A model generated the notes under the pieces. That model ran no database searches and was not told the origin of the DNA. It saw only the letters and a list, made by a program, of their open reading frames with translations. The translations under genes were made by a program, and so were the position numbers. A stretch of 42,027 nt of DNA from an uncultured Rickettsiales bacterium (GTDB lineage: Bacteria > Pseudomonadota > Alphaproteobacteria > Rs-D84): positions 1 through 42,027 of the forward strand of contig URSG01000008.1 in assembly GCA_900550565.1 (NCBI GenBank), in the 5' to 3' direction. Each line of letters opens with the position of its first letter. Position 1 is the stretch's first letter. Below are positions 1 through 7,782 of the stretch, in pieces.

Positions 1-76
1 ACACTTTATAAAAAACAGTCTGGAAAAGCGCGGATATAATGTAACCGTTGGATACCCAAAAAGGCGGTTTGATTTG

Positions 77-153
77 TGGCGCACCCGGCGCGATTCGAAC
101 GCGCAATCCCCGCCTTCGGAGGGCGATGCTCTATCCAGTTGAGCCACGGGTGC
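77..153 (-). tRNA. tRNA-Arg, anticodon CCG
   Basis: The reverse complement folds as a 77-nt tRNA with a 7-bp acceptor stem (GCACCCG/CGGGTGC), a D-arm, an anticodon loop CTCCGAA giving anticodon CCG (codon CGG), and a T-loop TTCGAAT. The discriminator G and the CCA end are encoded. A promoter TTGCAA-16-TATAAT lies just upstream on the same strand. Confidence 0.95.
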
Positions 154-165
154 ATTTGCACATAT

Positions 166-193
166 ATTATAAATGTTTATCGGTAAATTGCAA
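166..193 (-). promoter_or_regulatory. Promoter of tRNA-Arg(CCG)
   Basis: On the minus strand a TTGCAA hexamer (193-188) is followed by a 16-nt spacer and a perfect TATAAT (171-166). The predicted start is a few bases before the tRNA 5' end at 153. The site sits in the 44-bp gap after the kinase-like gene. Confidence 0.75.
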
Positions 194-197
194 GGCT

Positions 198-1001
198 TTA
201 ACGATGCCGAACAACCCAGTCGTCAAACGCGCGACGCGTGCCACGAATCTTGCCCAGAAAGCGCAACGTTTGCATTATTGTCATCTGGGGCAGTTTGTGA
301 CCACTGATGTCCTGGTAATATTCCATCAGAATTTTGTGCGCGTCCAGTGGGCAATACCGCAACAATATCAATATTGCAAATGCTTCGTTGCCAACAGAAA
401 TGGGGTCCAAATCCAGTATCCGGGCCAGTTTTCCGTCGGACGTCGCCAATACATTCTTGGTGTTTATGTCATTGTGTATCAGGTATTGTTTGCCTGGACG
501 CGACATCAGATTCACAAACACAGAATAGGGCAACACCAGTTTCAACGGCAAATTATTGCGCGTGTTCGCAATGTATATATCCGAAAAGTGTTTTTTGTCC
601 CCCAGATTCAAACTGTCAATATCAACCTGGGTCATTTGGTGCAACGCGTCCAGAATTTGGGTATAAATACCGAATATTTTATCGTCAGGCATATCGTTGT
701 TGACGTGTTCAAACAGTGTTTTTTCTGGACAGTATTCATACGTTTCCAAATGCGCGTCTTGATATGCGTGGGTTTGTGTGCGTGGCACCGGAACGCCGTA
801 TGAATTCAACGCCCCAGAAATTATATGATTGCGCCGGACAATATCAGCATCGTTGAATTTACACACCTGGGTGCCGTTGGCGGTGTCGGCCAAGAACAGC
901 GGACTTATTCCGCCAGGTACGTCCGGCGTCCGTATGTTTGTGGCGTCCGGATACAGGCTTTTTATCGCGGTGTGATAAAATTCAGTGCTGTGTTTTTGCA
1001 T
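198..1001 (-). CDS. Aminoglycoside/choline kinase-fold phosphotransferase
   Basis: The 267-aa protein belongs to the APH/choline-kinase superfamily, which transfers the ATP gamma-phosphate to small hydroxylated substrates. The catalytic loop is HNDINTKN with the catalytic Asp at residue 178 and Asn at 183. The metal-binding DLD (equivalent of DFG) is at 197-199, and a candidate ATP-anchoring Lys is at about 48 in VCKF. No signal peptide or membrane segment is visible. Its start codon directly abuts the stop of the upstream paralogue (TAAATG, no gap), so the two are co-transcribed and probably translationally coupled. The substrate cannot be read from sequence; choline/ethanolamine or another cell-envelope precursor is possible, and drug resistance is less likely in this chromosomal setting. 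The family call is firm and the substrate is unknown. Confidence 0.8.
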   Translation of the reverse strand: MQKHSTEFYHTAIKSLYPDATNIRTPDVPGGISPLFLADTANGTQVCKFNDADIVRRNHIISGALNSYGVPVPRTQTHAYQDAHLETYEYCPEKTLFEHVNNDMPDDKIFGIYTQILDALHQMTQVDIDSLNLGDKKHFSDIYIANTRNNLPLKLVLPYSVFVNLMSRPGKQYLIHNDINTKNVLATSDGKLARILDLDPISVGNEAFAILILLRYCPLDAHKILMEYYQDISGHKLPQMTIMQTLRFLGKIRGTRRAFDDWVVRHR

Positions 1002-1826
1002 TTATTTTGTGCGGTTTTTCTTGGCCTGCCACATAAACCAACGTCCTATGTCGTTTGTGCGACCAATGCGGTTGATTGCCTTGTTATTTAATACGGAAAC
1101 GTTCGCGTCGTGATTTGGGAACGTAATTTGTTCATACATATCAATCAAATCGTTCGCGCGATACCCCAGGTTGGCATACTGGGTCGCCATAACGCCAAAT
1201 GCATAGTCGCGTTTAGCAACGGCGATGTCGTCCAAATCAACCAGACCAGCAAATTTGTTGGTGTCAGATACAATGATGTTCTTTGGCGTGATGCCACAGT
1301 GATACAGCCCTGTGTGTCCACGGCCAGCGTTCATTGCGCGGACAATACCGGCAAATACCGGTGCAACAATCGGGTTTGTCATATCGGCGACATTGCGATA
1401 TGTGACCTGGTGAATATTTTTGAACTTTACGTCGTCAACCAATGCGACGGGAACAGATGTCATTTTTACAAACTGTTTTACGACATCTTCGTACACGTCC
1501 ATCACGTTCAGATTTTTTTCGTTGTTTTCTATGCATTCAAACAAAGTCTTGCCCGGAATCATAGGATACACTTCAAACCAACAACCGTTGTATTTGTGAA
1601 CCGTTGATTGTGGAACGGCAACACCGGCACGCGCCATCAGGCGGCTGAATTTTGCGTTTTTGTTTGCCATATCGCGGTGATTGAATTTGCAAACAAATTC
1701 GCCGCGTGGTGTTGACGCAATAAACGTCGTATTTAATGTCCCTGGAACATTTGGACAGCGCAGGTCGGTAATATCAGGCAACGCACTGCGAATTGCACTT
1801 AAATAAAAATAAGGAACTAATTTCAT
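1002..1826 (-). CDS. Kinase-fold paralogue lacking the catalytic Asp (candidate pseudokinase)
   Basis: This 274-aa protein aligns with the downstream 267-aa protein almost residue for residue: the VCKF lysine is at 48, the catalytic loop starts at His176, and DLD is at 197-199. The loop reads HCGITPKN, so the catalytic Asp178 of the partner is Gly here, while the Asn at 183 and the metal-binding Asps are kept. In this superfamily that Asp is the catalytic base, so strong loss of phosphotransfer is expected, although that is inference. The frame is intact and well conserved, so this is not a decaying gene. It may regulate or scaffold the active partner, with which it is coupled. An AAGG Shine-Dalgarno precedes the ATG, and three TTGTCAA direct repeats lie upstream. 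Confidence 0.75.
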   Translation of the reverse strand: MKLVPYFYLSAIRSALPDITDLRCPNVPGTLNTTFIASTPRGEFVCKFNHRDMANKNAKFSRLMARAGVAVPQSTVHKYNGCWFEVYPMIPGKTLFECIENNEKNLNVMDVYEDVVKQFVKMTSVPVALVDDVKFKNIHQVTYRNVADMTNPIVAPVFAGIVRAMNAGRGHTGLYHCGITPKNIIVSDTNKFAGLVDLDDIAVAKRDYAFGVMATQYANLGYRANDLIDMYEQITFPNHDANVSVLNNKAINRIGRTNDIGRWFMWQAKKNRTK

Positions 1827-1851
1827 AATAAAGACCTTTTGTAATAAAAAC

Positions 1852-1891
1852 TTGTCAAATATATAATATTGTCAATTCTTGGAATTGTCAA
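1852..1891. repeat. Three TTGTCAA direct repeats
   Basis: TTGTCAA occurs at 1852-1858, 1869-1875 and 1885-1891, with start-to-start spacings of 17 and 16 bases. The repeats fill the gap between the prfB stop and the kinase-pair start. On the minus strand they read TTGACAA, so one or more could be -35 elements or operator half-sites. No good -10 at normal distance was found. Confidence 0.5.
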
Positions 1892-1896
1892 GATTT

Positions 1897-2968
1897 TTAG
1901 TCGCGCTGTAATGCAGCCAGCATAAAGTCGTCCAAATCGCCGTCCAATACCGCCGCAGAATTCGTTTTTTCAACCCCGGTTCGCACGTCTTTGACCAGTT
2001 GATATGGATACAGAACATAGTTTCTGATTTGGCTGCCCCACTCAATTTTCTTTTGTGCGGCCTTGGCGGCGTCTTCGGCGGCGGCGCGCTTTTGCATTTC
2101 CAGTTCATACAGGCGCGACCGCAACATTTTCATTGCCATTTCTTTGTTTTGAATCTGGCTGCGTTCGTTTTGGCACGTGACGACCGTGTTTGTTGGAATA
2201 TGGGTTATGCGAACAGCACTGTCGGTTTTGTTGACATGCTGGCCACCTGCGCCAGATGACCGATACGTGTCAATCCGCAGGTCTTTTTCATTTATTTCTA
2301 TTTCAATAGAATCATCAACGTCCGGCCACACGTCAACAGACGCAAAACTGGTCTGGCGTTTGCCGTTTGCGTTAAATGGTGAAATGCGAACCAAACGATG
2401 TACGCCGATTTCGTTTTTCAGCCACCCGTATGCGCGGTCGCCACTGATACGATATGTAATGTTTTTAATCCCGGCGGTGTCGCCTTCGTGTTCTTCTATA
2501 ACCTCGCACCCAAAACCGTGTCGTTCCGCCCAGCGCGCATACATTCGTGACAGCATTTGCGCCCAGTCTTGGGCCTCGGTCCCGCCAGCACCGGCCTGGA
2601 TAAACAAAAATGCACCATTGTTATCCGCCGGGTCACGAAACAGTGTAATAAACTTTGCCTGGTGTGCGGCGTGGGATAATTTTTCAATCGCGGTTAAAAC
2701 ATCGGCGTCATCAGGGGCCAGTTCATACAAATCAACCAAATTCTGGTATTCTGATTCCAGGGCCTGTAATTCAGACAACTGTTTTTCCAGTGATGATTTT
2801 TTTTGCAACAATGCGCGCGCGTGGTCTGGGTTATCCCATAAATCGGGCGTATTTACAGTTTCGTTTAATTTTGCAATTTCGTCGGTCAATTTCGCCGGGT
2901 CAAAGAAACCCCCTGACGGCAGAAATGTCGTCGCGAATTTGTGTCAAAGATTCATTTGGTATCAACAT
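1897..2968 (-). CDS. prfB: Peptide chain release factor 2, with programmed +1 frameshift
   Basis: RF2 recognises UAA and UGA and triggers peptide release at the ribosome. The main frame contains the SPF codon-recognition tripeptide and the universal GGQ motif (SGAGGQHVNK). Translation starts at ATG 2968 in a 22-codon leader frame ending CTT TGA C at 2905-2899, preceded by the SD-like AGGGGG and the TTT spacer codon. This is the classical autoregulatory site: low RF2 makes the ribosome slip +1 from CTT over UGA into GAC and continue. The full product is about 356 aa, normal for RF2. An automatic gene caller would start at the TTG at 2889 and lose the first 26 residues. The -10 TAATAT ends 7 nt before the ATG, so the mRNA may be leaderless. 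Confidence 0.95.
2899..2912 (-). promoter_or_regulatory. RF2 programmed +1 frameshift site
   Basis: On the minus strand the sequence reads AGG GGG TTT CTT TGA C. AGGGGG is the internal Shine-Dalgarno, CTT the slippery codon and TGA the in-frame stop at codon 23. Spacing and order match the site known from most bacterial prfB genes. After the slip the protein reads L-D-P-A-K and joins the long frame. Confidence 0.95.
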
Positions 2969-2975
2969 AGGCAAA

Positions 2976-3003
2976 ATATTACCAGGTTATTTACCTAAAT
3001 CAA
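2976..3003 (-). promoter_or_regulatory. Promoter of prfB, giving a near-leaderless mRNA
   Basis: TTGATT (3003-2998), a 16-nt spacer and TAATAT (2981-2976) lie on the minus strand. Only 7 nt separate the -10 from the prfB ATG at 2968, so the predicted start is at or next to the A of the ATG. Confidence 0.55.
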
Positions 3004-3034
3004 TATTTTTGTGTGCCAGGACATAAATGAACGT

Positions 3035-3063
3035 TTGCCTTTTGGGGACATTTATGTTAGAAT
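3035..3063 (+). promoter_or_regulatory. Promoter of the Cys-rich secreted protein gene
   Basis: TTGCCT (3035-3040), a 17-nt spacer and TAGAAT (3058-3063). The predicted start near 3070 leaves a short leader containing the GAGAGG ribosome-binding site. Confidence 0.55.
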
Positions 3064-3085
3064 TTATGCAACGAGAGGGATTTTT

Positions 3086-4336
3086 ATGAAAAATATTTTC
3101 GGTGTATTGGGTATATTGGGCCTGGTTGCGTATGGCACTGACGCAATGGCGGTATCGGCCGGCACGGTTGGTGGTGGCGATGCGCGCTATGTGTCTGTGA
3201 ATACCACAGCGACCAGTGGTGGGCGTGGAAATGCCGGGTTGGTCAATGCGTATAAACAGAACCAACGAAACGTTTACTATATGGTGACCCAGCCGGACGT
3301 TGATTCTGCGTGTCGGGACAAGATTTATAAATGTTTGTCTGATTATTGTGGCGACACAACGGTCGTCCCGGGCCAGCGTCAATCAAAATGTCAATATGCC
3401 ACCGAAAGTGAATTGTATAACTATGCGTTGTTGTGCCTGCAAAAGGATACATCGGTGTTGTTGCCCCAGTATAATACAAATACGCGCAACGGCACGGGTG
3501 GAATGAATACGGCGGCGCGCCTGTGTCCGCCATACGTGCAACAGGAATTGTTGTCATATCTGTCAATGTCAAATATGGCGAGCCAGTTGTCAAAATCACA
3601 TTCTGATTTGTGCCTGCAACGTCGCCAGGAATTAGAGGCGGCGATGGCGTGCCATTCGGTTGCGTTGGCATACGGCAATGAAACGTCCAGTATGTTGACA
3701 TCTCAGTTGACGGATTATTGTGGGGCCGGTGTTCCAGGGGGCAGTGCGGAAATGGTGACGCGTTTCGCAAATGCCGGTAATATGGGCGCAAACGTTTGGG
3801 GCTGGGCCGAAAAGATTGTCAGTTTGGATTTAAATAAAAAGGGTTCTGACTGGCAGGCAGCGGTTGATTCTGTCCTGGCTGGATACACAAATCGTATGAA
3901 TTTGGCCTGTGGCGATAACTTAAAGGTAAATACGTCGGGTGGCGCGTCATCGTCGTCGGGTTCGTCCCAGCCAACGGCATTACAGACGGCAGCGGCGTTG
4001 GCGGTTGGCGCAGCGTTCCCAGGAACGCCCAACAAACGGATTGACAACCCGTACGAAAATCAGTCGCTGTATATGGAAATTCAATCTATGTCTGAATTGT
4101 GGGATTACAATACCGCGCACCAGGTTGTCCAGGCTGGGCTGACCAATACGTCAACAACCCAGAACGCGTTTTTGACGTCGGCACAAATGGACAATATGCA
4201 AACTGCATATAAACGCGGAACCAAGGTTTTTGTTATCCGCGACAGTGGCCGGTGCTATACAATTCCGGTTCAAACATTGACAGACAACGAAAGTTCACTG
4301 GTTGCCCAAATGTTCGCAAACTGTATCAGTAAATAA
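3086..4336 (+). CDS. Exported Cys-rich protein of unknown function
   Basis: The 416-aa protein has a signal peptide (residues 1 to about 22, positive start MKN, hydrophobic core, cleavage after AMA). The mature N-terminal region carries a C-x6-C-x4-C motif (CRDKIYKCLSDYC), repeated in form in the truncated exported protein at the right end of the contig (CREAYATCMDQFC). Further Cys residues suggest disulfides in the periplasm or outside the cell. A Ser/Gly-rich linker lies at about 285-300. The ATG at 3086 was chosen over upstream in-frame codons because it starts the signal peptide and follows GAGAGG. The gene stands alone, with its own promoter and a terminator. I do not recognise a named family; a surface or envelope role is inferred. 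Confidence 0.8.
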   Translation: MKNIFGVLGILGLVAYGTDAMAVSAGTVGGGDARYVSVNTTATSGGRGNAGLVNAYKQNQRNVYYMVTQPDVDSACRDKIYKCLSDYCGDTTVVPGQRQSKCQYATESELYNYALLCLQKDTSVLLPQYNTNTRNGTGGMNTAARLCPPYVQQELLSYLSMSNMASQLSKSHSDLCLQRRQELEAAMACHSVALAYGNETSSMLTSQLTDYCGAGVPGGSAEMVTRFANAGNMGANVWGWAEKIVSLDLNKKGSDWQAAVDSVLAGYTNRMNLACGDNLKVNTSGGASSSSGSSQPTALQTAAALAVGAAFPGTPNKRIDNPYENQSLYMEIQSMSELWDYNTAHQVVQAGLTNTSTTQNAFLTSAQMDNMQTAYKRGTKVFVIRDSGRCYTIPVQTLTDNESSLVAQMFANCISK

Positions 4337-4341
4337 GCAAT

Positions 4342-4370
4342 AAAAAACCGCTGAAACGGCGGTTTTTTTT
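4342..4370. terminator. Bidirectional terminator between convergent genes
   Basis: The hairpin CCGCTG-AAA-CGGCGG is flanked by A and T runs, so it can stop transcription from both sides. It separates the Cys-rich protein gene from the leftward gene ending at 4372. Confidence 0.8.
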
Positions 4371-4371
4371 A

Positions 4372-5310
4372 TTACAATATACAATCGGGCTTTTCGCGTG
4401 CGATTGCCGCGTACACACCGGCATAGCCTGAAACATAAACAATTTCAAACATACTGGATACATCAAATTTCATCATTGTCTGGAACACGGCCTGTTCAGT
4501 AGAAACCAAATTATGTTTTTTCATAATCAGGCGCACTGTTTCAAAGTCGTTATAAAACTTTTCTGCCAGGGTGCGTGGTATCATAAATGACGTCGCAGGA
4601 ACATCATAGTCTGCGTTTATCATCGCAATATCAATCAGACTTTGCCGTGCCAGTGTTTCGGCGGTTGCCGGTTGAATCTTGCGTCGGTGGGCGCGTTCAA
4701 ACGGGCGGTATATAAAGTTTGGAACAAAATCAGGGCGTGTTTTTGCCATTGTATTTTGCACCGCCAGACGACATCTGGTCGGGTGTGCGTCAACTGTGCC
4801 GGTCCAATCGCGCCAGAAATTTACATACAGTGAATTCAGGCCACCGCCGTCAATCCACATAAAATAATCAGAATTAAATTTATTGTTTTCGGCCGCCCAT
4901 TTAATAACCGCGGGCTTTGCGTCAATAATCATCATATAATCAACCCAATCGGCCGGCGTCTTGTCATGCAATAAATATCCGCGATACCGTTTCATACCAG
5001 ACATTATGCGCGTCATATCGTCGCGTTCTGACATGTGGGGCAGGTCGGCAAAATCCATCACGCGCATCATAATATTTTTATCCAGTTTTTCTGCGCGCAG
5101 ATATTCAGCCGTTTCGCGATCACACCACAATGCGACGCGTTCAAATGTCTGAATCAGTTTTTTCAGCGACGGCAAATAAAAACGTTCAAATTTTCTGTCC
5201 GTGTGTTTCAGTCCCCCAAATCGGTTTTCATCAGGTATTTTGAACAACATTGTGCAGAACGTAATATCTGTGCGTTTCTTGTCATATTGAATTGGCAATG
5301 TGTTTGTCAT
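4372..5310 (-). CDS. Unknown protein, possibly HtrL/YibB-like
   Basis: The 312-aa protein is soluble-looking, with no signal peptide or membrane span. The N-terminal part reads like a Rossmann-type strand (TDITFCTMLFKI), and the middle has YMMIIDAKPAVIKWAAEN and YFMWIDGGGLNSLYVNFW, where acidic residues follow hydrophobic strands. This resembles glycosyltransferase-type folds and weakly resembles the HtrL/YibB family found near polysaccharide loci. No DxD motif can be identified with certainty. The start at 5310 follows AGGAG at good spacing. It is a single-gene unit with a promoter whose -10 overlaps a CCTAGG palindrome. The function call is tentative. Confidence 0.6.
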   Translation of the reverse strand: MTNTLPIQYDKKRTDITFCTMLFKIPDENRFGGLKHTDRKFERFYLPSLKKLIQTFERVALWCDRETAEYLRAEKLDKNIMMRVMDFADLPHMSERDDMTRIMSGMKRYRGYLLHDKTPADWVDYMMIIDAKPAVIKWAAENNKFNSDYFMWIDGGGLNSLYVNFWRDWTGTVDAHPTRCRLAVQNTMAKTRPDFVPNFIYRPFERAHRRKIQPATAETLARQSLIDIAMINADYDVPATSFMIPRTLAEKFYNDFETVRLIMKKHNLVSTEQAVFQTMMKFDVSSMFEIVYVSGYAGVYAAIAREKPDCIL

Positions 5311-5342
5311 ATAAAACTCCTGGGTGGTTTTGTTGTATGATA

Positions 5343-5371
5343 ATCCTAGGATGGATATCTGTTAAAATCAA
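5343..5371 (-). promoter_or_regulatory. Candidate promoter overlapping a CCTAGG palindrome
   Basis: TTGATT (5371-5366), a 17-nt spacer and TAGGAT (5348-5343) lie on the minus strand upstream of the gene starting at 5310. The -10 is part of the 10-bp perfect palindrome ATCCTAGGAT, which could be an operator. Confidence 0.4.
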
Positions 5372-5390
5372 TCTAAATGTGTTTAAAATC

Positions 5391-5419
5391 TTGAACGCGA
5401 TGTCAATTTTTGGTATAAT
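5391..5419 (+). promoter_or_regulatory. Promoter of the amidase gene, near-leaderless
   Basis: TTGAAC (5391-5396), a 17-nt spacer and a perfect TATAAT (5414-5419). The ATG at 5429 follows after 9 nt, leaving no room for a Shine-Dalgarno in the transcript. Confidence 0.75.
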
Positions 5420-5428
5420 CTATCACAA

Positions 5429-6607
5429 ATGAAAATATCCAGAAGAAATCTTTTACAGGTCAGTGGTTTTGCAATAATGGCGGTGTGCTGTGCGCCACGT
5501 ATGGCGTTCGCCGCACGCAATTCATTGCGTTCACTGCGCACAGGGGTGCAACCGGGCGCAAAAACGCGTTTGGTTATTGAAATGGCGTCGCGTCCATCGT
5601 ATTCGCTGGCGTATGCGCCGAACCAGTTGATTATTCGCCTGAACAACACGTCGGCAAACACATCTGTTTCGCCGTCGTTGGCGTCGGGTGGTTTGGTCAA
5701 ATCAATTACCCAGACGCAATCTGGGGACAGTTTGGTTTTAACTGCGAATCTGACGCGTTCAATCGCCGAAATCGCAAAAAGCCAAATAATGATACTGGAA
5801 CCCAACGGGGACAGTGGTTATCGTTTGGTGCTGGACTTTGTTGCCGGCAATGGTGCCAAGGCCGCGAAAACAACCACGGCAACCACGGGCGCATTGACCC
5901 AGGACGCCCAGAAAAAGGCCGCCAACACAAAAAAATATGTGATTGTTATTGACGCTGGTCACGGGGGCAAGGACCCAGGTTGTATCGGCAAAAACGGGAC
6001 CAAGGAAAAAACGGTCGTTTTGTCGGTTGCGCGCAAATTGAAAACCAAACTGGACGCGAACGGATTTAAAACATTTTTAACACGCAATGATGACCGTTAT
6101 CTGAAATTGGCCAAACGTGCCGAAATCGGGGAAAAGCATCGTGCGGATTTATTCATCTCGTTGCACGCTAACGCAAACCCCAGTCGTGCAATGAAGGGAT
6201 TTTCAATTTATACATTGTCGGAAAAGGCATCTGACGAAGAGGCAAAAAAACTGGCCGAGGCTGAAAACGCTGCCGATAAAATCGGGGTTGAAGGATTCAC
6301 GGATTTTGAACCAAATATCCGCAGTGCGCTGTCTGCATTGCAACAACACGCCGTTGCCGAAATGTCCGAAGAATACGCCACTGGGGCGTCACGCGCGATG
6401 CGTCGGGCCAGCATTGACGCCCAACCTGGGCCGGGTGTGCGACATGCGCCGTTCGCTGTGTTGCGTTCAACTGTGCCAGGGGCATTGATTGAACTGGGGC
6501 ATTTGTCTAATGCACGCGAAGAAAAATTGTTAAAATCTGATGCGCACCAAAACAAATTGGTCGCTGCGATTGTGCGTTCTATTCAAAATTATGATTTTGA
6601 AGTGTAA
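5429..6607 (+). CDS. amiC: N-acetylmuramoyl-L-alanine amidase, AmiC type, Tat-exported
   Basis: The 392-aa periplasmic amidase cuts the bond between MurNAc and L-Ala of the stem peptide during daughter-cell separation. The N-terminus is a twin-arginine signal (SRRNLLQ, cleavage near AFA, residue 28). Residues about 40-140 form an AMIN-like targeting domain, followed by a Thr/Ala-rich linker. The Amidase_3 domain spans about 168-390 with zinc ligands His178 (DAGHGG), Glu193 and His246 (SLHAN), and catalytic Glu355 (IELGHLSN). An insert at about 265-320 resembles the autoinhibitory helix region of E. coli AmiA/B/C, so activation by an EnvC/NlpD-like LytM factor is plausible. It is a single gene with its own promoter and terminator. 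Confidence 0.93.
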   Translation: MKISRRNLLQVSGFAIMAVCCAPRMAFAARNSLRSLRTGVQPGAKTRLVIEMASRPSYSLAYAPNQLIIRLNNTSANTSVSPSLASGGLVKSITQTQSGDSLVLTANLTRSIAEIAKSQIMILEPNGDSGYRLVLDFVAGNGAKAAKTTTATTGALTQDAQKKAANTKKYVIVIDAGHGGKDPGCIGKNGTKEKTVVLSVARKLKTKLDANGFKTFLTRNDDRYLKLAKRAEIGEKHRADLFISLHANANPSRAMKGFSIYTLSEKASDEEAKKLAEAENAADKIGVEGFTDFEPNIRSALSALQQHAVAEMSEEYATGASRAMRRASIDAQPGPGVRHAPFAVLRSTVPGALIELGHLSNAREEKLLKSDAHQNKLVAAIVRSIQNYDFEV

Positions 6608-6608
6608 T

Positions 6609-6640
6609 AGAAAAACGCCCCAAACGGGGCGTTTAAAAAA
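6609..6640. terminator. Terminator between amidase and small ORF
   Basis: The hairpin AACGCCCC-AAA-CGGGGCGTT lies between converging genes. The T run is better on the minus strand, but the stem can serve both. Confidence 0.75.
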
Positions 6641-6646
6641 TCCGGT

Positions 6647-6832
6647 TTATTTTTTGTCAGACGTGTCAACCGTCAGTTCGCCAGAATTTCCGGTTTTTAA
6701 CCATTCCAGGACGACAATTCGTGCCTCTATCGCCTCAGCGTCCTGGGGGCGTTCGGCCTGCATTTCACGAAACGCGGCAATGGCTGCGTCCAGTTTAGTA
6801 ATAACTTTGGCAACGGATGTTTTTTTATTCAT
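6647..6832 (-). CDS. Small soluble protein of unknown function
   Basis: The 61-aa, Ala/Glu/Lys-rich protein is predicted to be mostly helical (VAKVITKLDAAIAAFREMQ, then EAIEARIVVLEWLK). No family is recognised. It has a TATAAT at 6873-6868 upstream on the same strand and a terminator right after the stop, which supports a real short gene. Confidence 0.55.
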   Translation of the reverse strand: MNKKTSVAKVITKLDAAIAAFREMQAERPQDAEAIEARIVVLEWLKTGNSGELTVDTSDKK

Positions 6833-6941
6833 TTTATAAACTCTTTTGTATCTATGTTCACCGACATATTATACACGTAATTATATATTTTTTTGAACCA
6901 GTCGTCAAATAAATTTCAGCGGGTGGGAATTTACACAAAAA

Positions 6942-6970
6942 CAGATGGTCAGCCGAAACTGACCATCTGA
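6942..6970. terminator. Strong terminator hairpin
   Basis: An 11-bp perfect stem, CAGATGGTCAG/CTGACCATCTG, with loop CCGAAA and T runs on both strands. It ends the leftward gene starting at 7519. Confidence 0.85.
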
Positions 6971-6976
6971 TTTTTT

Positions 6977-7519
6977 TTAGCGTTCTTCTGCGGCAAGTTT
7001 GTTTTTATACATCATTTTGACGATAAAATTGTTTGGCCGTTTGTTCTTTTCCAAAACCGTTGCAATCTTATTCATCAGCAAATCTTGATAATTTCTGACG
7101 AACTGGCTTAATTGGTTTTGAATTTTCATTTGGACATTTTTGTCCTGTTGTTTTATCCAGTATGACGCAGGATAGGTGTTTAAGCCGTCTATGTTTCCCA
7201 AATACAGACTGTCCAGTGTCACCTTGGCGCCGATTGGTGCGCGCGCCATACCGTAAGTATCGCGGCCGGCCGCGTGAATCATTTTCGCCAATTCTTGCGC
7301 ATCTTCGGGGCTGTCTTTGAAAATATCTTCGTTGACCTGGTATTTGTCCTGGAACTCTGCGACAATGTTAAAGAATTTGACACCATAAGCATAGACGTCC
7401 CCATGACCATAGGCTGGTACCGGTCCCAAATCGTACAAATCCTTTTTCATTTTAAATAATGCGTCCATCGTGGCCAGTTTTTCTGTGGCCTGGTTTAATT
7501 TGTTTTTGATTATGCCCAT
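6977..7519 (-). CDS. Conserved-looking cytoplasmic protein of unknown function
   Basis: The 180-aa protein has no signal peptide or membrane segment. It is helix-rich with many Lys and Gln residues and has a Tyr/Gly-rich patch near residues 36-47 (AYGHGDVYAYGV). I do not recognise a family. A good AGGAGA Shine-Dalgarno precedes the ATG at 7519, and a strong hairpin terminator follows the stop, so it is expressed as a single-gene unit. The bases between 7520 and 7647 hold only AT-rich promoter-like sequence. Confidence 0.7.
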   Translation of the reverse strand: MGIIKNKLNQATEKLATMDALFKMKKDLYDLGPVPAYGHGDVYAYGVKFFNIVAEFQDKYQVNEDIFKDSPEDAQELAKMIHAAGRDTYGMARAPIGAKVTLDSLYLGNIDGLNTYPASYWIKQQDKNVQMKIQNQLSQFVRNYQDLLMNKIATVLEKNKRPNNFIVKMMYKNKLAAEER

Positions 7520-7647
7520 TTTTAATCTCCTATCTATTGTTCAAGACATAGTGAATTATACTATAAAAATGGGTTGAATTCAAGCAGGTGTAGGATATGT
7601 GCTTTTTGCTTGGGAAAATTATAATCCCCAAAAAAATTAAGCAAAAT

Positions 7648-7675
7648 AAAAAACGTCCAAACGGACGTTTTCTTT
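7648..7675 (-). terminator. Terminator of tRNA-Ser(CGA)
   Basis: The hairpin AACGTCC-AAA-GGACGTT type (ACGTCCAAACGGACGT) is followed by T residues on the minus strand, 9 nt past the tRNA 3' end. Confidence 0.8.
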
Positions 7676-7683
7676 ATTATCTC

Positions 7684-7773
7684 TGGCGGAGAAGAAGGGA
7701 TTCGAACCCTTGATACGGTTGCCCGTATACACGATTTCGAGTCGCGCGCATTCGACCACTCTGCCACTTCTCC
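7684..7773 (-). tRNA. tRNA-Ser, anticodon CGA
   Basis: The 90-nt class II tRNA has acceptor stem GGAGAAG/CTTCTCC, anticodon loop CTCGAAA giving CGA (codon UCG), a long variable arm (ATACGGGCAACCGTAT), a T-loop TTCGAAT, and an encoded discriminator G plus CCA. The variable arm confirms the serine type. Confidence 0.95.
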
Positions 7774-7782
7774 ACGGCGGCT

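Noticed and set aside
1..76. TATAAT at the left end as a rightward promoter
   Set aside because: No -35 at suitable distance and no rightward gene follows; the next feature is a leftward tRNA.
48..803. Long open frame over tRNA-Arg and antisense to the kinase gene
   Set aside because: It reads through the tRNA gene and is a mirror of the real leftward gene. It has no ribosome-binding site and an unlikely composition.
7561..7767. Frame translating the tRNA-Ser(CGA) region
   Set aside because: The peptide is simply the tRNA sequence read as codons, a common false gene.
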